From M3007 sp038249605 (lineage in GTDB: Bacteria > Bacteroidota > Bacteroidia > Chitinophagales > Saprospiraceae), in contig JBBSDH010000054.1 in assembly GCA_038249605.1 (NCBI GenBank), forward strand, positions 1-20,534: a stretch of 20,534 nt of DNA. The letters run 5' to 3'. This document shows, in pieces, positions 1 through 7,398 of the stretch (positions within the stretch are counted from its first letter, which is position 1; every line of letters starts with the position of its first letter). The notes beneath the pieces are model-generated. The model was not told the DNA's origin. It worked only from the letters and a program-made list of their open reading frames with translations, and ran no database searches. Both the position numbers and the translations under genes were made by a program.

Positions 1-83
1 AGGAAGGAGGCCGGGAAACACTGCTGCGCAAGAACTGCGTGCGTGTGGTACAGATCCCACAAACTACTGCGCAGTTTTGGGAT

Positions 84-116
84 AAAAAAAAACCGCGGCG
101 CTCGTTTGCGCCGCGG
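84..116 (-). terminator. GC-rich hairpin with T9 on the minus strand, possibly bidirectional
   Basis: A perfect 9-bp stem (CCGCGGCGC at 93-101, GCGCCGCGG at 108-116) encloses a 6-nt loop. It is preceded by nine A at 84-92, so the minus strand reads stem-loop then T9, a textbook intrinsic terminator. On the plus strand the stem is followed only by CGGTTTCC, a weaker tail, but the run AAACC...GGTTT could make it bidirectional. No minus-strand gene was found between 117 and 546, so the likeliest role is to end a plus-strand gene whose body lies left of the window. The hairpin is certain as structure; its role is inferred. Confidence 0.6.
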
Positions 117-546
117 CGGTTTCCCGTATATAATCTCATGAAAAGTTTCTGATCGGTGGTCGGCAATGACTTGCGTTGTTTCGTTCGTCATCATCGACAG
201 TACAAATGTGCAGCAGGTTGTCTGGCGGATAAAGGACAAAAAACAGTGTTTGTTGATCATCTTTATCTACCATATTTAGGGTATTCGCTAATAATCTTTT
301 TTTAAATAACTAATTTTCAGCATTTTACAAGATTGCAAAAAAAGCAGTCTGCATCTAATTTGTTGATAAAAAATTAAAATTTAGTTGTTAAAAAAGATTA
401 AAAAAAATGTTCCAGCCTTTTTGGAGCGCATTTTATTCGTTCTATAAAAATGTTTTTGGGAAGTAAAGCGCAACAGAACACACATGATTCGGAGGAAAAG
501 CGCCAAAGGTTGTATTTTCACGCACTAAAATCTGCAGAAGAACACT
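117..546. other. AT-rich intergenic leader, no gene seen
   Basis: This 430-bp stretch has no convincing coding frame. From about 240 to 450 it is rich in A and T runs, as expected of a promoter region for the cyclase gene that begins at 547. No exact TAnnTTTG element was found. A short frame opening at the ATG at 450 runs into the cyclase in another frame and does not resemble a protein. Confidence 0.5.
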
Positions 547-2238
547 TTGAAACATTTTATCCCACATTTTATACAGGAAAACTACCGTCAGGGTCGGCTG
601 CAAGGCCGTCTGGAGGCGTGTACCATGTTCATCGACCTCAGCGGCTTCACCAGACTAACGGAGAAGTTGATGCAAAAAGGTCCGAAAGGTGCTGAAGAAC
701 TTTCTTATGCACTCAACCACATTTTTCAACCTACCGTGGCGTTGGTTTATGCGCAAGGTGGCTTCATACCTTATTTTGCCGGCGATAGCTTTACCGCGAT
801 TTTTCCGGGTTCTTCGGCCAGCGAAATGACTAACGTTGCCCTGAATGTTTTGCAAACAGGCCAATCTACGCTCAGGCGTTTTATGGGCGATCTTGAAGAA
901 GAGGACTCGGTACTGGCAGAAAACAACATTGGGATCAAAATTGGTTTGTCGGAAGGGGAGGTGGAATGGGGAATCGTAGGAGACCGTCGCAAATCGTATT
1001 ACTTCCGGGGCGACCCAATCGAAGGTTGTGCTCAAGCCCAAACCCATGCCAACAGTTTGGAAATGGTGTGCGACGCCCGTTTTGCAAAACTCGCCGAACA
1101 AAATAAGGCAGAGGTCGTGCCGATTGATGGTGACTTCTACATACTCAGACCACAAGCCTGGAACCTCCCCGATTTGCCGCACAAACAGCCCGTATTGCCT
1201 TTGCCCGATCCCGAGCTGATGTCGCATTTTTTGCCGTCTGAGGTTTTTACCAATCCCGGCATCGGCGAATTCCGTACCGTGGTAAGTGTCTTTTTGTCGT
1301 TTGCTGGCGTAGAAAACCACAATTCCCTTAACCATTTGGCGACTTCTGTGCTCGACCAGAGCCTCAATTTTGGCGGCTATTTCAAGGAAATTGATTTCGG
1401 AGACAAGGGTGGGCTTATGTTTATCCTTTTTGGAGCGCCCATCTCGTTTGAAAACAACACCGAGCGTGCCCTTGAGTTTGTTTCGGCAGTACGGGACGAC
1501 CTAATGCACCTTGAAGAAATGACCGGCGCCCGTTACCGCATCGGCATGGCGGCAGGTATGGCCTTTACTGGCGTGATCGGCAGCAGTGAACGGTGCCAGT
1601 ATGCAGCGGTAGGAGCCCGCGTCAACCTCGGCGCCAGGCTTATGGCCAAAACCGCTTGGGGTGAAGTTTTGGCAGATGACAACGTGCAACGAAACCGAAA
1701 TTTCAAATTTCAGTACCGCGGTGAAGACCATTACAAAGGATTTGAGCAGAACATTCCTGCCTATGTACTTACCGGCCGGAACCTCAGCGGTCGCGCGAGC
1801 TTCAGCGGCGAATACGTTGGCCGCGAAAGTGAGTTGCAAACACTGCTTCAGTTCGCCAACCCTTTGCGCGAAAGAAACTTTTCGGGCATAGCCTTTATAT
1901 TTGGTGAAGCAGGCATTGGCAAAAGCCGCATCAGTTATGAATTCCGACGCAACCTGCGCGATACGATGGCTGTAAGCTGGTTCACCTGCCAGAGCGACCA
2001 AATCCTGCGAAAACCGTTCAATCCGTTCATCTACTTCCTCAAGAACTATTTCGAACAAAGTCCGGAAAATTCGGCCGAGCGCAACCGTGAACTTTTCGAC
2101 AACAACTTTTTGGAGCTCATGTTCGACCTTACGGAAGCCAAACACCCGGAGGCCGACGCCGTGCGCAGGGAAATTGCGCGAACCCAAAGTGTCCTGGCAG
2201 CACAAATCGGCATCCATACTGCCAGCTCGTTGTGGTAA
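547..2238 (+). CDS. Soluble-adenylyl-cyclase-like protein, N-terminal part (two cyclase domains and ATPase start)
   Basis: This is the first 563 residues of a large class III nucleotide cyclase-like signalling protein, presumably cytoplasmic. Cyclase domain 1 spans about residues 20-190, with metal-binding Asp candidates D30 (in MFIDLSGFT) and D80 (in FAGDSF). Cyclase domain 2 spans about 240-400; its first metal position reads FLSFAG, so the usual Asp is Ser, while the later DKGG motif resembles the C2 domain of soluble adenylyl cyclases. A Walker A motif, GEAGIGKS, lies at 453-460. The start is TTG at 547: an in-frame TAA at 526 rules out a much longer N-terminus, and family members begin with a similar short FIPxFI segment. 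The reading frame stops at TAA 2236-2238 in the middle of the ATPase domain, then stays open in the same frame to 4599. Production of cAMP is inferred from the family. Confidence 0.85.
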   Translation: MKHFIPHFIQENYRQGRLQGRLEACTMFIDLSGFTRLTEKLMQKGPKGAEELSYALNHIFQPTVALVYAQGGFIPYFAGDSFTAIFPGSSASEMTNVALNVLQTGQSTLRRFMGDLEEEDSVLAENNIGIKIGLSEGEVEWGIVGDRRKSYYFRGDPIEGCAQAQTHANSLEMVCDARFAKLAEQNKAEVVPIDGDFYILRPQAWNLPDLPHKQPVLPLPDPELMSHFLPSEVFTNPGIGEFRTVVSVFLSFAGVENHNSLNHLATSVLDQSLNFGGYFKEIDFGDKGGLMFILFGAPISFENNTERALEFVSAVRDDLMHLEEMTGARYRIGMAAGMAFTGVIGSSERCQYAAVGARVNLGARLMAKTAWGEVLADDNVQRNRNFKFQYRGEDHYKGFEQNIPAYVLTGRNLSGRASFSGEYVGRESELQTLLQFANPLRERNFSGIAFIFGEAGIGKSRISYEFRRNLRDTMAVSWFTCQSDQILRKPFNPFIYFLKNYFEQSPENSAERNRELFDNNFLELMFDLTEAKHPEADAVRREIARTQSVLAAQIGIHTASSLW

Positions 2239-2271
2239 CATCTCGATGCGCGTGGACGCTATCAGAATACC

Positions 2272-4599
2272 ATGTCGGCCATGGCCAATCTTTTTGTGGC
2301 CGAATCCATCCTGCAACCCATCGTAATCGAATTGGAAGACGCACACTGGTACGACGACATGTCGAGAGAGTTTCTTACCCAATTTATACGTCGATCCGTA
2401 AACTACCCACTGCTTTTCCTCAGCACCAGCCGCTACGAAGATGATGGAAGCAAAAGCTATCTTTTCAAACCCAAAACACTCGAAGAGCTCAACATAACAC
2501 ATACTGAGCTGGATCTGAACTTCCTCAGTCCGGACGACCTCAAATCGTTCGCCGAAATTCGCCTCGGCGGCAAACTGCACCCCGATTTGTTCGAACTTTT
2601 GCAACGCATGACCCAGGGCAATCCCTTTTATGTGGAACAAATGGCCGACTATTTCCGGGAGGCCAACCTGCTGAAAACCAGCAGCGGACTGTTGCAGCTC
2701 AAAAATCAGGACATTCAGATCAGCGATTCGGTGAAACAGATCATGATGGCGCGTATCGACCGCCTGAGTGGACTAGTGAAGGAAACCGTAAAAGCTGCCG
2801 CCGTGATCGGCCGTGAATTTGAACTGCCCGTTCTTTCGGCCGTCATGGCGCGACAGGAAGAATTCCTCAGCAAAAACGGCGACCTCGACCTCGTTTTGCG
2901 CGAACAGGTACAAGCCGCAGAAAAATGGCAGATTTGGCACGCGATGAACGAGCTTCGTTACATCTTCCGCCACTCGTTGTTGCGCGAAGCCGCCTACGAC
3001 ATGCAGTTGCGTACACGCCTGCGTGAGCTGCACCAGCTCATCGCCGAGGCCATTGAAAAACTGTACCCAAACTCGGAAGAACGCTTCGTAGACCTTGCGT
3101 TTCATTACGAGCAAGCCGAGGCGCACAAAAAAACCAACAAATACCTCGAAAAGGCCGCACGCTACGCCCAACGCAACTTTCAAAACCGACAGGCGCTTAA
3201 GTTTTACGACAAGCTCATCAATAACCTCGGAGAAGGCAATAAAAAATACAAAAAACCCATCAAATTCCTGCTTCGCCGCGGCGCTGTGCACGAACTCATC
3301 GGACAATGGGAGGAAAGTGAACACGATTACCGCAGTGGGCTCGAACGCGCCAAAGCACTCAACGACTGGTACCTCATCGGGCGCAGCAACCGCCGACTGG
3401 GCCAACTGCTCATGTTGCGCGGCAAGTACACCGACGCCAAACGACACCTTGATGTGGCCGTAACCAGTTTCGAACTCGCCGGCGACCAGATCGGCATCGC
3501 CAAAACATACGGCAACCTAGGTACCTTCTTTTTCCGCCAGGGAAGCTACGAAGCCGCAAAAAGCTGGTTCGCCAAAGCCATTGAAATCAACCGCTCCATC
3601 CAGCGCGACGCAGAAAACGCCACCATCGTAGCCAACCTGGGCCTCATTTTTATGAACCAGGGCCACTACGATGAGGGCGTGCGTTGGCTTGAAGAACAAC
3701 TCGATATTTCCGAGCACCACGAAGACAAACAGGGGCTCGCCAACCTTTACACCAATCTGGGCATCATTTACCTTGAGAAAGGAGCCCTCGACAGCTCCTT
3801 GCTTTGCCTCGAAAAAGGTCTGGGACTCTCCGAGGAACTTGGCAACAAATTGCTCATGACCATTTGTATCGGCTGCATCGGATCGGTGTGGGAGAAAAAA
3901 GGCGATTACAGCCGGGCCATGCAAAATTTCGAACGCGACCTCGATTTGTGCCGCGAACTGGGCGACAAACAAGGCACGGCCATCGCATGCGGTCTCATCG
4001 GCGACTTGCTTTCCGTGATCGGCGATTTCGATCGGGCCGTGGACTTTCTCGAGCAAAACCTTGCACTTTCCCGCGAGCTCAATTACAAAAAAGGTATTGC
4101 CAAAGCACTCAATACGCTCGGCGATACGTGGTACTACAAAGGTGATTTAGAACGCTCTAAAAACTACTACAACGAAGCCATTGAGTATGCTCGCGACATG
4201 GGCAACAAACTTGTGCTCGGTTATTCACTCATCGAAAAAGGCACTGTGCATGTGTACGCAGGCGAGCCCGCCGTTGCGCGCCAACTGCTCGAAGAAGGCC
4301 GCGACATCGCCCTGGCACTCGGCAATGCCGACCTCGCTTTTGGTGCCAACATCCTGCGCGCACAGGTGATCCTTTCCGAAAACAACCGCCCGGAAGCCTT
4401 GCGCCAATTGCATCAAATGATGGCCCTGGCCCGCACTGAACGCGAAGAGGCCGCCGTGCATTTCGAATTGCGCAAAGTAGCTGAAAACCCCGTGCCACAC
4501 CACCTCAAAGCACTTACCCTTTACCGGAGTTTGTACGAACGTACACCGCAGTATTTGTACAAAGTGAGGATGAAGGAGTTGGAGAAAGAGGCGAAGTAG
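2272..4599 (+). CDS. C-terminal part of the cyclase-like protein: ATPase remainder and TPR repeats
   Basis: This frame continues the protein that begins at 547, in the same frame, after the TAA at 2236-2238. The 33 bases between the stop and the ATG at 2272 encode HLDARGRYQNT, which fits the family's conserved segment, so homology runs unbroken through the stop. A Walker B-like IVIELEDAHW is at residues 17-26 of this part. The ATPase lid and winged-helix-like region follow to about residue 260. From about 300 to 690 there are roughly ten tetratricopeptide repeats (for example TYGNLGTFFFRQGSYEAAKS). TPRs usually bind partner proteins. If translated alone from 2272 the product would lack Walker A and both cyclase domains. 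It could be an independent TPR protein only if re-initiation occurs, and no Shine-Dalgarno sequence supports that. Confidence 0.8.
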   Translation: MSAMANLFVAESILQPIVIELEDAHWYDDMSREFLTQFIRRSVNYPLLFLSTSRYEDDGSKSYLFKPKTLEELNITHTELDLNFLSPDDLKSFAEIRLGGKLHPDLFELLQRMTQGNPFYVEQMADYFREANLLKTSSGLLQLKNQDIQISDSVKQIMMARIDRLSGLVKETVKAAAVIGREFELPVLSAVMARQEEFLSKNGDLDLVLREQVQAAEKWQIWHAMNELRYIFRHSLLREAAYDMQLRTRLRELHQLIAEAIEKLYPNSEERFVDLAFHYEQAEAHKKTNKYLEKAARYAQRNFQNRQALKFYDKLINNLGEGNKKYKKPIKFLLRRGAVHELIGQWEESEHDYRSGLERAKALNDWYLIGRSNRRLGQLLMLRGKYTDAKRHLDVAVTSFELAGDQIGIAKTYGNLGTFFFRQGSYEAAKSWFAKAIEINRSIQRDAENATIVANLGLIFMNQGHYDEGVRWLEEQLDISEHHEDKQGLANLYTNLGIIYLEKGALDSSLLCLEKGLGLSEELGNKLLMTICIGCIGSVWEKKGDYSRAMQNFERDLDLCRELGDKQGTAIACGLIGDLLSVIGDFDRAVDFLEQNLALSRELNYKKGIAKALNTLGDTWYYKGDLERSKNYYNEAIEYARDMGNKLVLGYSLIEKGTVHVYAGEPAVARQLLEEGRDIALALGNADLAFGANILRAQVILSENNRPEALRQLHQMMALARTEREEAAVHFELRKVAENPVPHHLKALTLYRSLYERTPQYLYKVRMKELEKEAK

Positions 4600-4746
4600 T
4601 ATCCTTTTTTCGTAAAAATTATACTTCAAAAAATAGTATTAAAATATTGATTTTCAATAATTTACAAAAACATTAATTTAAAATAAATGTATCGACCGCT
4701 CTTGCGCCTTTAGTGCTTATAACGCAGTTTTGGGTAAAAAAGAACC

Positions 4747-5466
4747 ATGCTTACCCAAACCGTACCCCTCGTACTCGGCGACCTCCTGCGGGGATTTCTC
4801 CAACTGCTTTACCCGCGTTTGTGTGTGGCCTGCGGCGCCGAATTGCCCGGACCGTCTTCATGTTTTTGTCTGCGTTGCCGCCTCAAACTTGAACCCACCA
4901 CCTTGCACCTGCAACGCGAAAACGAATTCACCGACCGTTTCTGGGGACGCCTGCCCGTGGAAGCCGCCACAGCACTGTACCGTTTTCACAGGCTCAGCCC
5001 CGTACAACATGCACTCCACGGACTCAAATACCGCAACCGGCCCGACATCGGGGTGCTTCTGGGCCGCGAAATGGGTCAAAAGTTGCGCACCGCCGAAGGT
5101 TTTGCTGAGGCCGAAATCATCGTGCCCGTTCCCCTGCACCCGGCCAAAGAACGCATCCGCGGCTACAACCAAAGCGCTTGTTTCGCCCGGGGAATTGGTG
5201 AAGCAATGCTGAAACCCGTGGCAGTGCACGCTTTGCAACGCCGGCAAAACAACGGCTCACAAACACGGAAAAAACGCCTCGAAAGATTTTCTAACGTGGA
5301 AACCGTTTTTGCCGTGGCCAGCAATGCGCCGATAAAAGGCAAACACGTACTGCTCGTCGACGACGTGCTTACCACCGGCGCCACACTCGAAGCCTGTGCA
5401 CAAATCCTGCTGAACGCCGGCGCTACCCGCGTGAGCATGGCCACCATCGCCATTGCCATGCAATGA
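4747..5466 (+). CDS. comF: ComF family phosphoribosyltransferase-like protein
   Basis: A 239-residue protein of the usual ComFC length. The N-terminus carries a zinc-ribbon-like cysteine cluster (C26, C29, then C41, C44) after a LYPRLC motif. The C-terminal half is a type I phosphoribosyltransferase fold with the PRPP-binding signature VDDVLTTGAT at residues 204-213, and PVPLHPAKERIRGYNQ is also typical of the family. ComF proteins are required for DNA uptake in naturally competent bacteria, although many non-competent Bacteroidota keep a copy, so a role in competence is inferred only from the family. The start is ATG 4747, behind a 147-bp AT-rich spacer. The stop overlaps the next gene's start by 4 bp, implying translational coupling. 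Confidence 0.9.
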   Translation: MLTQTVPLVLGDLLRGFLQLLYPRLCVACGAELPGPSSCFCLRCRLKLEPTTLHLQRENEFTDRFWGRLPVEAATALYRFHRLSPVQHALHGLKYRNRPDIGVLLGREMGQKLRTAEGFAEAEIIVPVPLHPAKERIRGYNQSACFARGIGEAMLKPVAVHALQRRQNNGSQTRKKRLERFSNVETVFAVASNAPIKGKHVLLVDDVLTTGATLEACAQILLNAGATRVSMATIAIAMQ

Positions 5467-5759
5467 AAAGGGTTTACCCACAAGGCATTCGGGATGTGAT
5501 GGAACTCTCCCGGTTGCTCGATTTACTGTTGTACACCATCGAACATTCGCCGCTGCAAACCACCCTGAAAGCATTGAGTTACGATACCGCCATTCCAGAA
5601 TCCATTTTCCACCGTTTGGCCGGTTTGCACCGTAAGACCAAACCCGACCAAGAAGTTACCCCGCAGGATTTTCACATCCTTTTTGCCAACATTCTTTTCC
5701 GATTTCCTACCATTCGCATCTTCCGAAACACCGATGGCAGCATTTATTTCAAACTTTAA
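5463..5759 (+). CDS. Small hypothetical protein coupled to comF
   Basis: A 98-residue protein that I do not recognise. Its ATG at 5463 shares the ATGA overlap with the comF stop codon, the strongest sign that it is a real, co-translated gene. It has no signal peptide, no membrane segment and no cysteines. It is predicted to be soluble and mainly helical at the N-terminus (SRLLDLLLYTIEH), with a short beta-rich C-terminus ending IFRNTDGSIYFKL. A tie to competence or nucleotide metabolism would be guesswork from position alone. Confidence 0.75.
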   Translation: MKRVYPQGIRDVMELSRLLDLLLYTIEHSPLQTTLKALSYDTAIPESIFHRLAGLHRKTKPDQEVTPQDFHILFANILFRFPTIRIFRNTDGSIYFKL

Positions 5760-5804
5760 ACAATTGATGAGCAATTTTTTCAAACCAAATGGTTTTAAGG
5801 TTGT

Positions 5805-5812
5805 TACCTTTG
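5805..5812 (+). promoter_or_regulatory. Bacteroidota -7 promoter element (TACCTTTG) for the nfu gene
   Basis: TACCTTTG exactly matches the Bacteroidota -7 consensus TAnnTTTG. It lies 33 bp before the ATG at 5846, giving a leader of roughly 25-30 nt. No clear -33 TTTG is present at the usual 19-21 bp spacing; the upstream stretch is T-rich. The element falls inside a possible upstream extension starting at 5789, so it supports the ATG at 5846 as the true start. Confidence 0.6.
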
Positions 5813-5845
5813 TCTGGATTTCGTCTAAACTACCAAATTCTCGCT

Positions 5846-6454
5846 ATGGATACTGCTGTTAAAAGCCCTGTGATGCTTTTCACCGAAAATACCCCCAACC
5901 CGGAGGCCCTGAAATACGTGACCAACCGATTGCTTTACCGCGGCATTGCCGAGTTCAAAGAAAAGGAGTTGGCCGCCGAATGGAGCCCGATGGCCAACAG
6001 CCTCATGGAACTGCCTTACGTAAGAAGTGTTTACTTCAACAACAACTACGTGACCATTACCAAGGAGATGAACTACGACTGGCTCGACATCATGCTCAAG
6101 CTCAAAGAGTTCGTCAAAGATTTCATCGAAAAAGGCGGCGAAGCCGTAAAAGAAGGTTTTACCGAATACATGGAATCGGTAACAACGGCCAACAATGCCG
6201 GCCAGTTCAGCGGTGAAGACGGCGACCTCGCCCGTAAAATCAAAGAACTCATCGATACCTATGTAAAACCGGCTGTAGAAGGCGACGGTGGCAACATCGA
6301 ATTCAAAGCCTACGACAAAGGCCGGGTGTTCGTGACCATGCAAGGCTCATGCAGCGGCTGTCCTTCCTCCACGGTGACCCTTAAATCTGGTATCGAAGGC
6401 ATGCTGAAACGTATGGTGCCTGAAGTGACAGAGGTTATTCAGGAGATGGCGTAG
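5846..6454 (+). CDS. NFU1-type Fe-S cluster scaffold/carrier (Nfu_N plus NifU-like domain)
   Basis: A 202-residue cytoplasmic protein. Residues about 8-95 match the Nfu_N domain (FTENTPNPEALKYV near the start), and about 128-200 form the NifU C-terminal domain with CSGC at C169-C172, the pair that holds a cluster between two subunits. This domain order is that of mitochondrial NFU1 rather than of E. coli NfuA, whose N-terminal domain is different. Such proteins carry 4Fe-4S clusters to target enzymes. An upstream in-frame ATG at 5789 would add 19 residues of atypical sequence; ATG 5846 is preferred because the family starts here and a -7 element lies at 5805-5812. It is preceded by the comF pair and followed by murQ, neither of which is functionally related. 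Confidence 0.9.
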   Translation: MDTAVKSPVMLFTENTPNPEALKYVTNRLLYRGIAEFKEKELAAEWSPMANSLMELPYVRSVYFNNNYVTITKEMNYDWLDIMLKLKEFVKDFIEKGGEAVKEGFTEYMESVTTANNAGQFSGEDGDLARKIKELIDTYVKPAVEGDGGNIEFKAYDKGRVFVTMQGSCSGCPSSTVTLKSGIEGMLKRMVPEVTEVIQEMA

Positions 6455-6488
6455 GCCTAGCTTTCAAGCCTTTTTTGCATGGTAGCAT

Positions 6489-6496
6489 TACCTTTG
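6489..6496 (+). promoter_or_regulatory. -7 promoter element (TACCTTTG) directly before murQ
   Basis: TACCTTTG is the same octamer that precedes nfu. It ends only 5 bp before the murQ ATG at 6502. Transcription would start at or within a few bases of the start codon, giving a leaderless or nearly leaderless mRNA. No good -33 TTTG was found at 19-21 bp spacing. Confidence 0.5.
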
Positions 6497-6501
6497 TCCT
6501 C

Positions 6502-7314
6502 ATGGAAAAAATCACCGAAAGCGCCTCGAAGTACCGCAACCTCGAAACCCTCAGCATCAACGATTTGCTTTTCGGAATCAACGCCGAAGACCAAACCGTG
6601 CCGCTCGCGGTTGAAAAAGCCATCCCACAAATCGAAGCACTCGTATCAGCCATCCTTCCGCGCATGCGCGAGGGTGGCCGATTGTTTTATATCGGCGCAG
6701 GTACCAGCGGAAGACTTGGCGTGGTTGATGCCTCCGAAATACCACCCACCTTTGGCGCCCCGCCCGATTGGGTGGTGGGCATCATCGCAGGCGGCGATGG
6801 TGCCATTCGCCATGCCGTGGAACACGCCGAAGACAGCGCCATACAAGCCTGGAACGACCTTCAAACCTGGAACATTGATGCGCGGGACGTCGTGATCGGT
6901 ATCGCCGCGTCGGGCAGTACGCCATATGTGGTGCACGGACTTCGCACCTGCCGCGAACATGGCATCGCCACCGGCTGCATCACCTGTAATCCAGGCGCAC
7001 CGGTTCTCGCAGAAGCCGACTACCCGGTGCTCGTGGTTACCGGTCCCGAATTTGTGACCGGAAGTACCCGCATGAAAGCAGGCACAGCCCAAAAACTTGT
7101 TTTGAATATGATTTCCACCGCCACCATGATACAGCTTGGGCGCGTGAAAGACAACCGTATGGTGGACATGCAGCTCACCAACGATAAACTCATCGAGCGC
7201 GGCGCTTTGATGGTAGCTGATGCTACGGGGCTGGCGCTTGACGAAGCGAGGTCACTACTGCTGGAATACAGAAGTGTTCGCAAAGCTGTAGACAGCCGCC
7301 TGGCCGTTGAATGA
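6502..7314 (+). CDS. murQ: N-acetylmuramic acid 6-phosphate etherase (MurQ)
   Basis: MurQ cleaves the D-lactyl ether of MurNAc-6-phosphate to give GlcNAc-6-phosphate and lactate during peptidoglycan recycling in the cytoplasm. The 270-residue product carries the family signatures: GAGTSGRLGVVDASEIPPTF, in which E79 aligns with the catalytic Glu of E. coli MurQ, and the GCKR-type signature STRMKAGTAQK. A SIS sugar-phosphate isomerase fold is expected. An upstream in-frame ATG at 6475 would add nine residues that overlap the -7 element, so ATG 6502 is chosen. The usual partner genes for MurNAc uptake or anhydro-MurNAc kinase (anmK) are not in this window. The stop codon sits inside a perfect palindrome. 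Confidence 0.95.
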   Translation: MEKITESASKYRNLETLSINDLLFGINAEDQTVPLAVEKAIPQIEALVSAILPRMREGGRLFYIGAGTSGRLGVVDASEIPPTFGAPPDWVVGIIAGGDGAIRHAVEHAEDSAIQAWNDLQTWNIDARDVVIGIAASGSTPYVVHGLRTCREHGIATGCITCNPGAPVLAEADYPVLVVTGPEFVTGSTRMKAGTAQKLVLNMISTATMIQLGRVKDNRMVDMQLTNDKLIERGALMVADATGLALDEARSLLLEYRSVRKAVDSRLAVE

Positions 7315-7341
7315 CGAAATACGTCGTATTTCGTCATTCAA
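7307..7341. terminator. Perfect 17-bp palindrome over the murQ stop codon, likely bidirectional terminator
   Basis: The arms at 7307-7323 (TTGAATGACGAAATACG) and 7325-7341 are exact reverse complements around a single T at 7324. The left arm contains the murQ stop (7312-7314). It lies between the convergent murQ and S9 peptidase genes, where a shared terminator is expected. Neither side has a T tract, so a structural or mobile palindrome (REP-like) is an alternative. Confidence 0.55.
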
Positions 7342-7365
7342 TTTGCTGAGTGCCCAGACTTACTT

Positions 7366-7398
7366 ATTCCGCATTCCGCATTCCGCATTCCGCATTCC
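7366..7398. repeat. Heptanucleotide tandem repeat (ATTCCGC)n
   Basis: Four exact ATTCCGC units start at 7366, 7373, 7380 and 7387, followed by a partial fifth unit (ATTCC). The array abuts the stop codon of the S9 peptidase gene (7399-7401, minus strand) and lies 25 bp from the palindrome after murQ. Confidence 0.9.

Noticed and set aside
70..93. The 12-mer CGCAGTTTTGGG followed by an A run occurs here and again at 4723-4734 before comF
   Set aside because: Exact 12-mer matches are expected several times by chance in 20 kb, and the flanking likeness is only A runs.
3..152. An open plus-strand frame at the left edge that could be the tail of an upstream gene
   Set aside because: It runs through the terminator hairpin and could not be tied to a family; another frame stops at TAA 83-85 just before the hairpin. 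The true gene end cannot be decided from this window.
450..695. 81-codon frame with an ATG at 450, overlapping the cyclase start
   Set aside because: Its second half is an out-of-frame reading of the conserved cyclase domain, and family members do not have this extra N-terminus.
1501..2640. Long minus-strand frame of 379 codons opposite the cyclase gene, crossing the TAA at 2236
   Set aside because: It is the antisense shadow of a well-supported gene and shows no family motif; long shadows are common in this codon usage.
6453..6476. Short AGGC/GCCT stem followed by T6 after the nfu stop
   Set aside because: A 4-bp stem is too weak for a confident terminator, and the T run may instead belong to the murQ promoter region.
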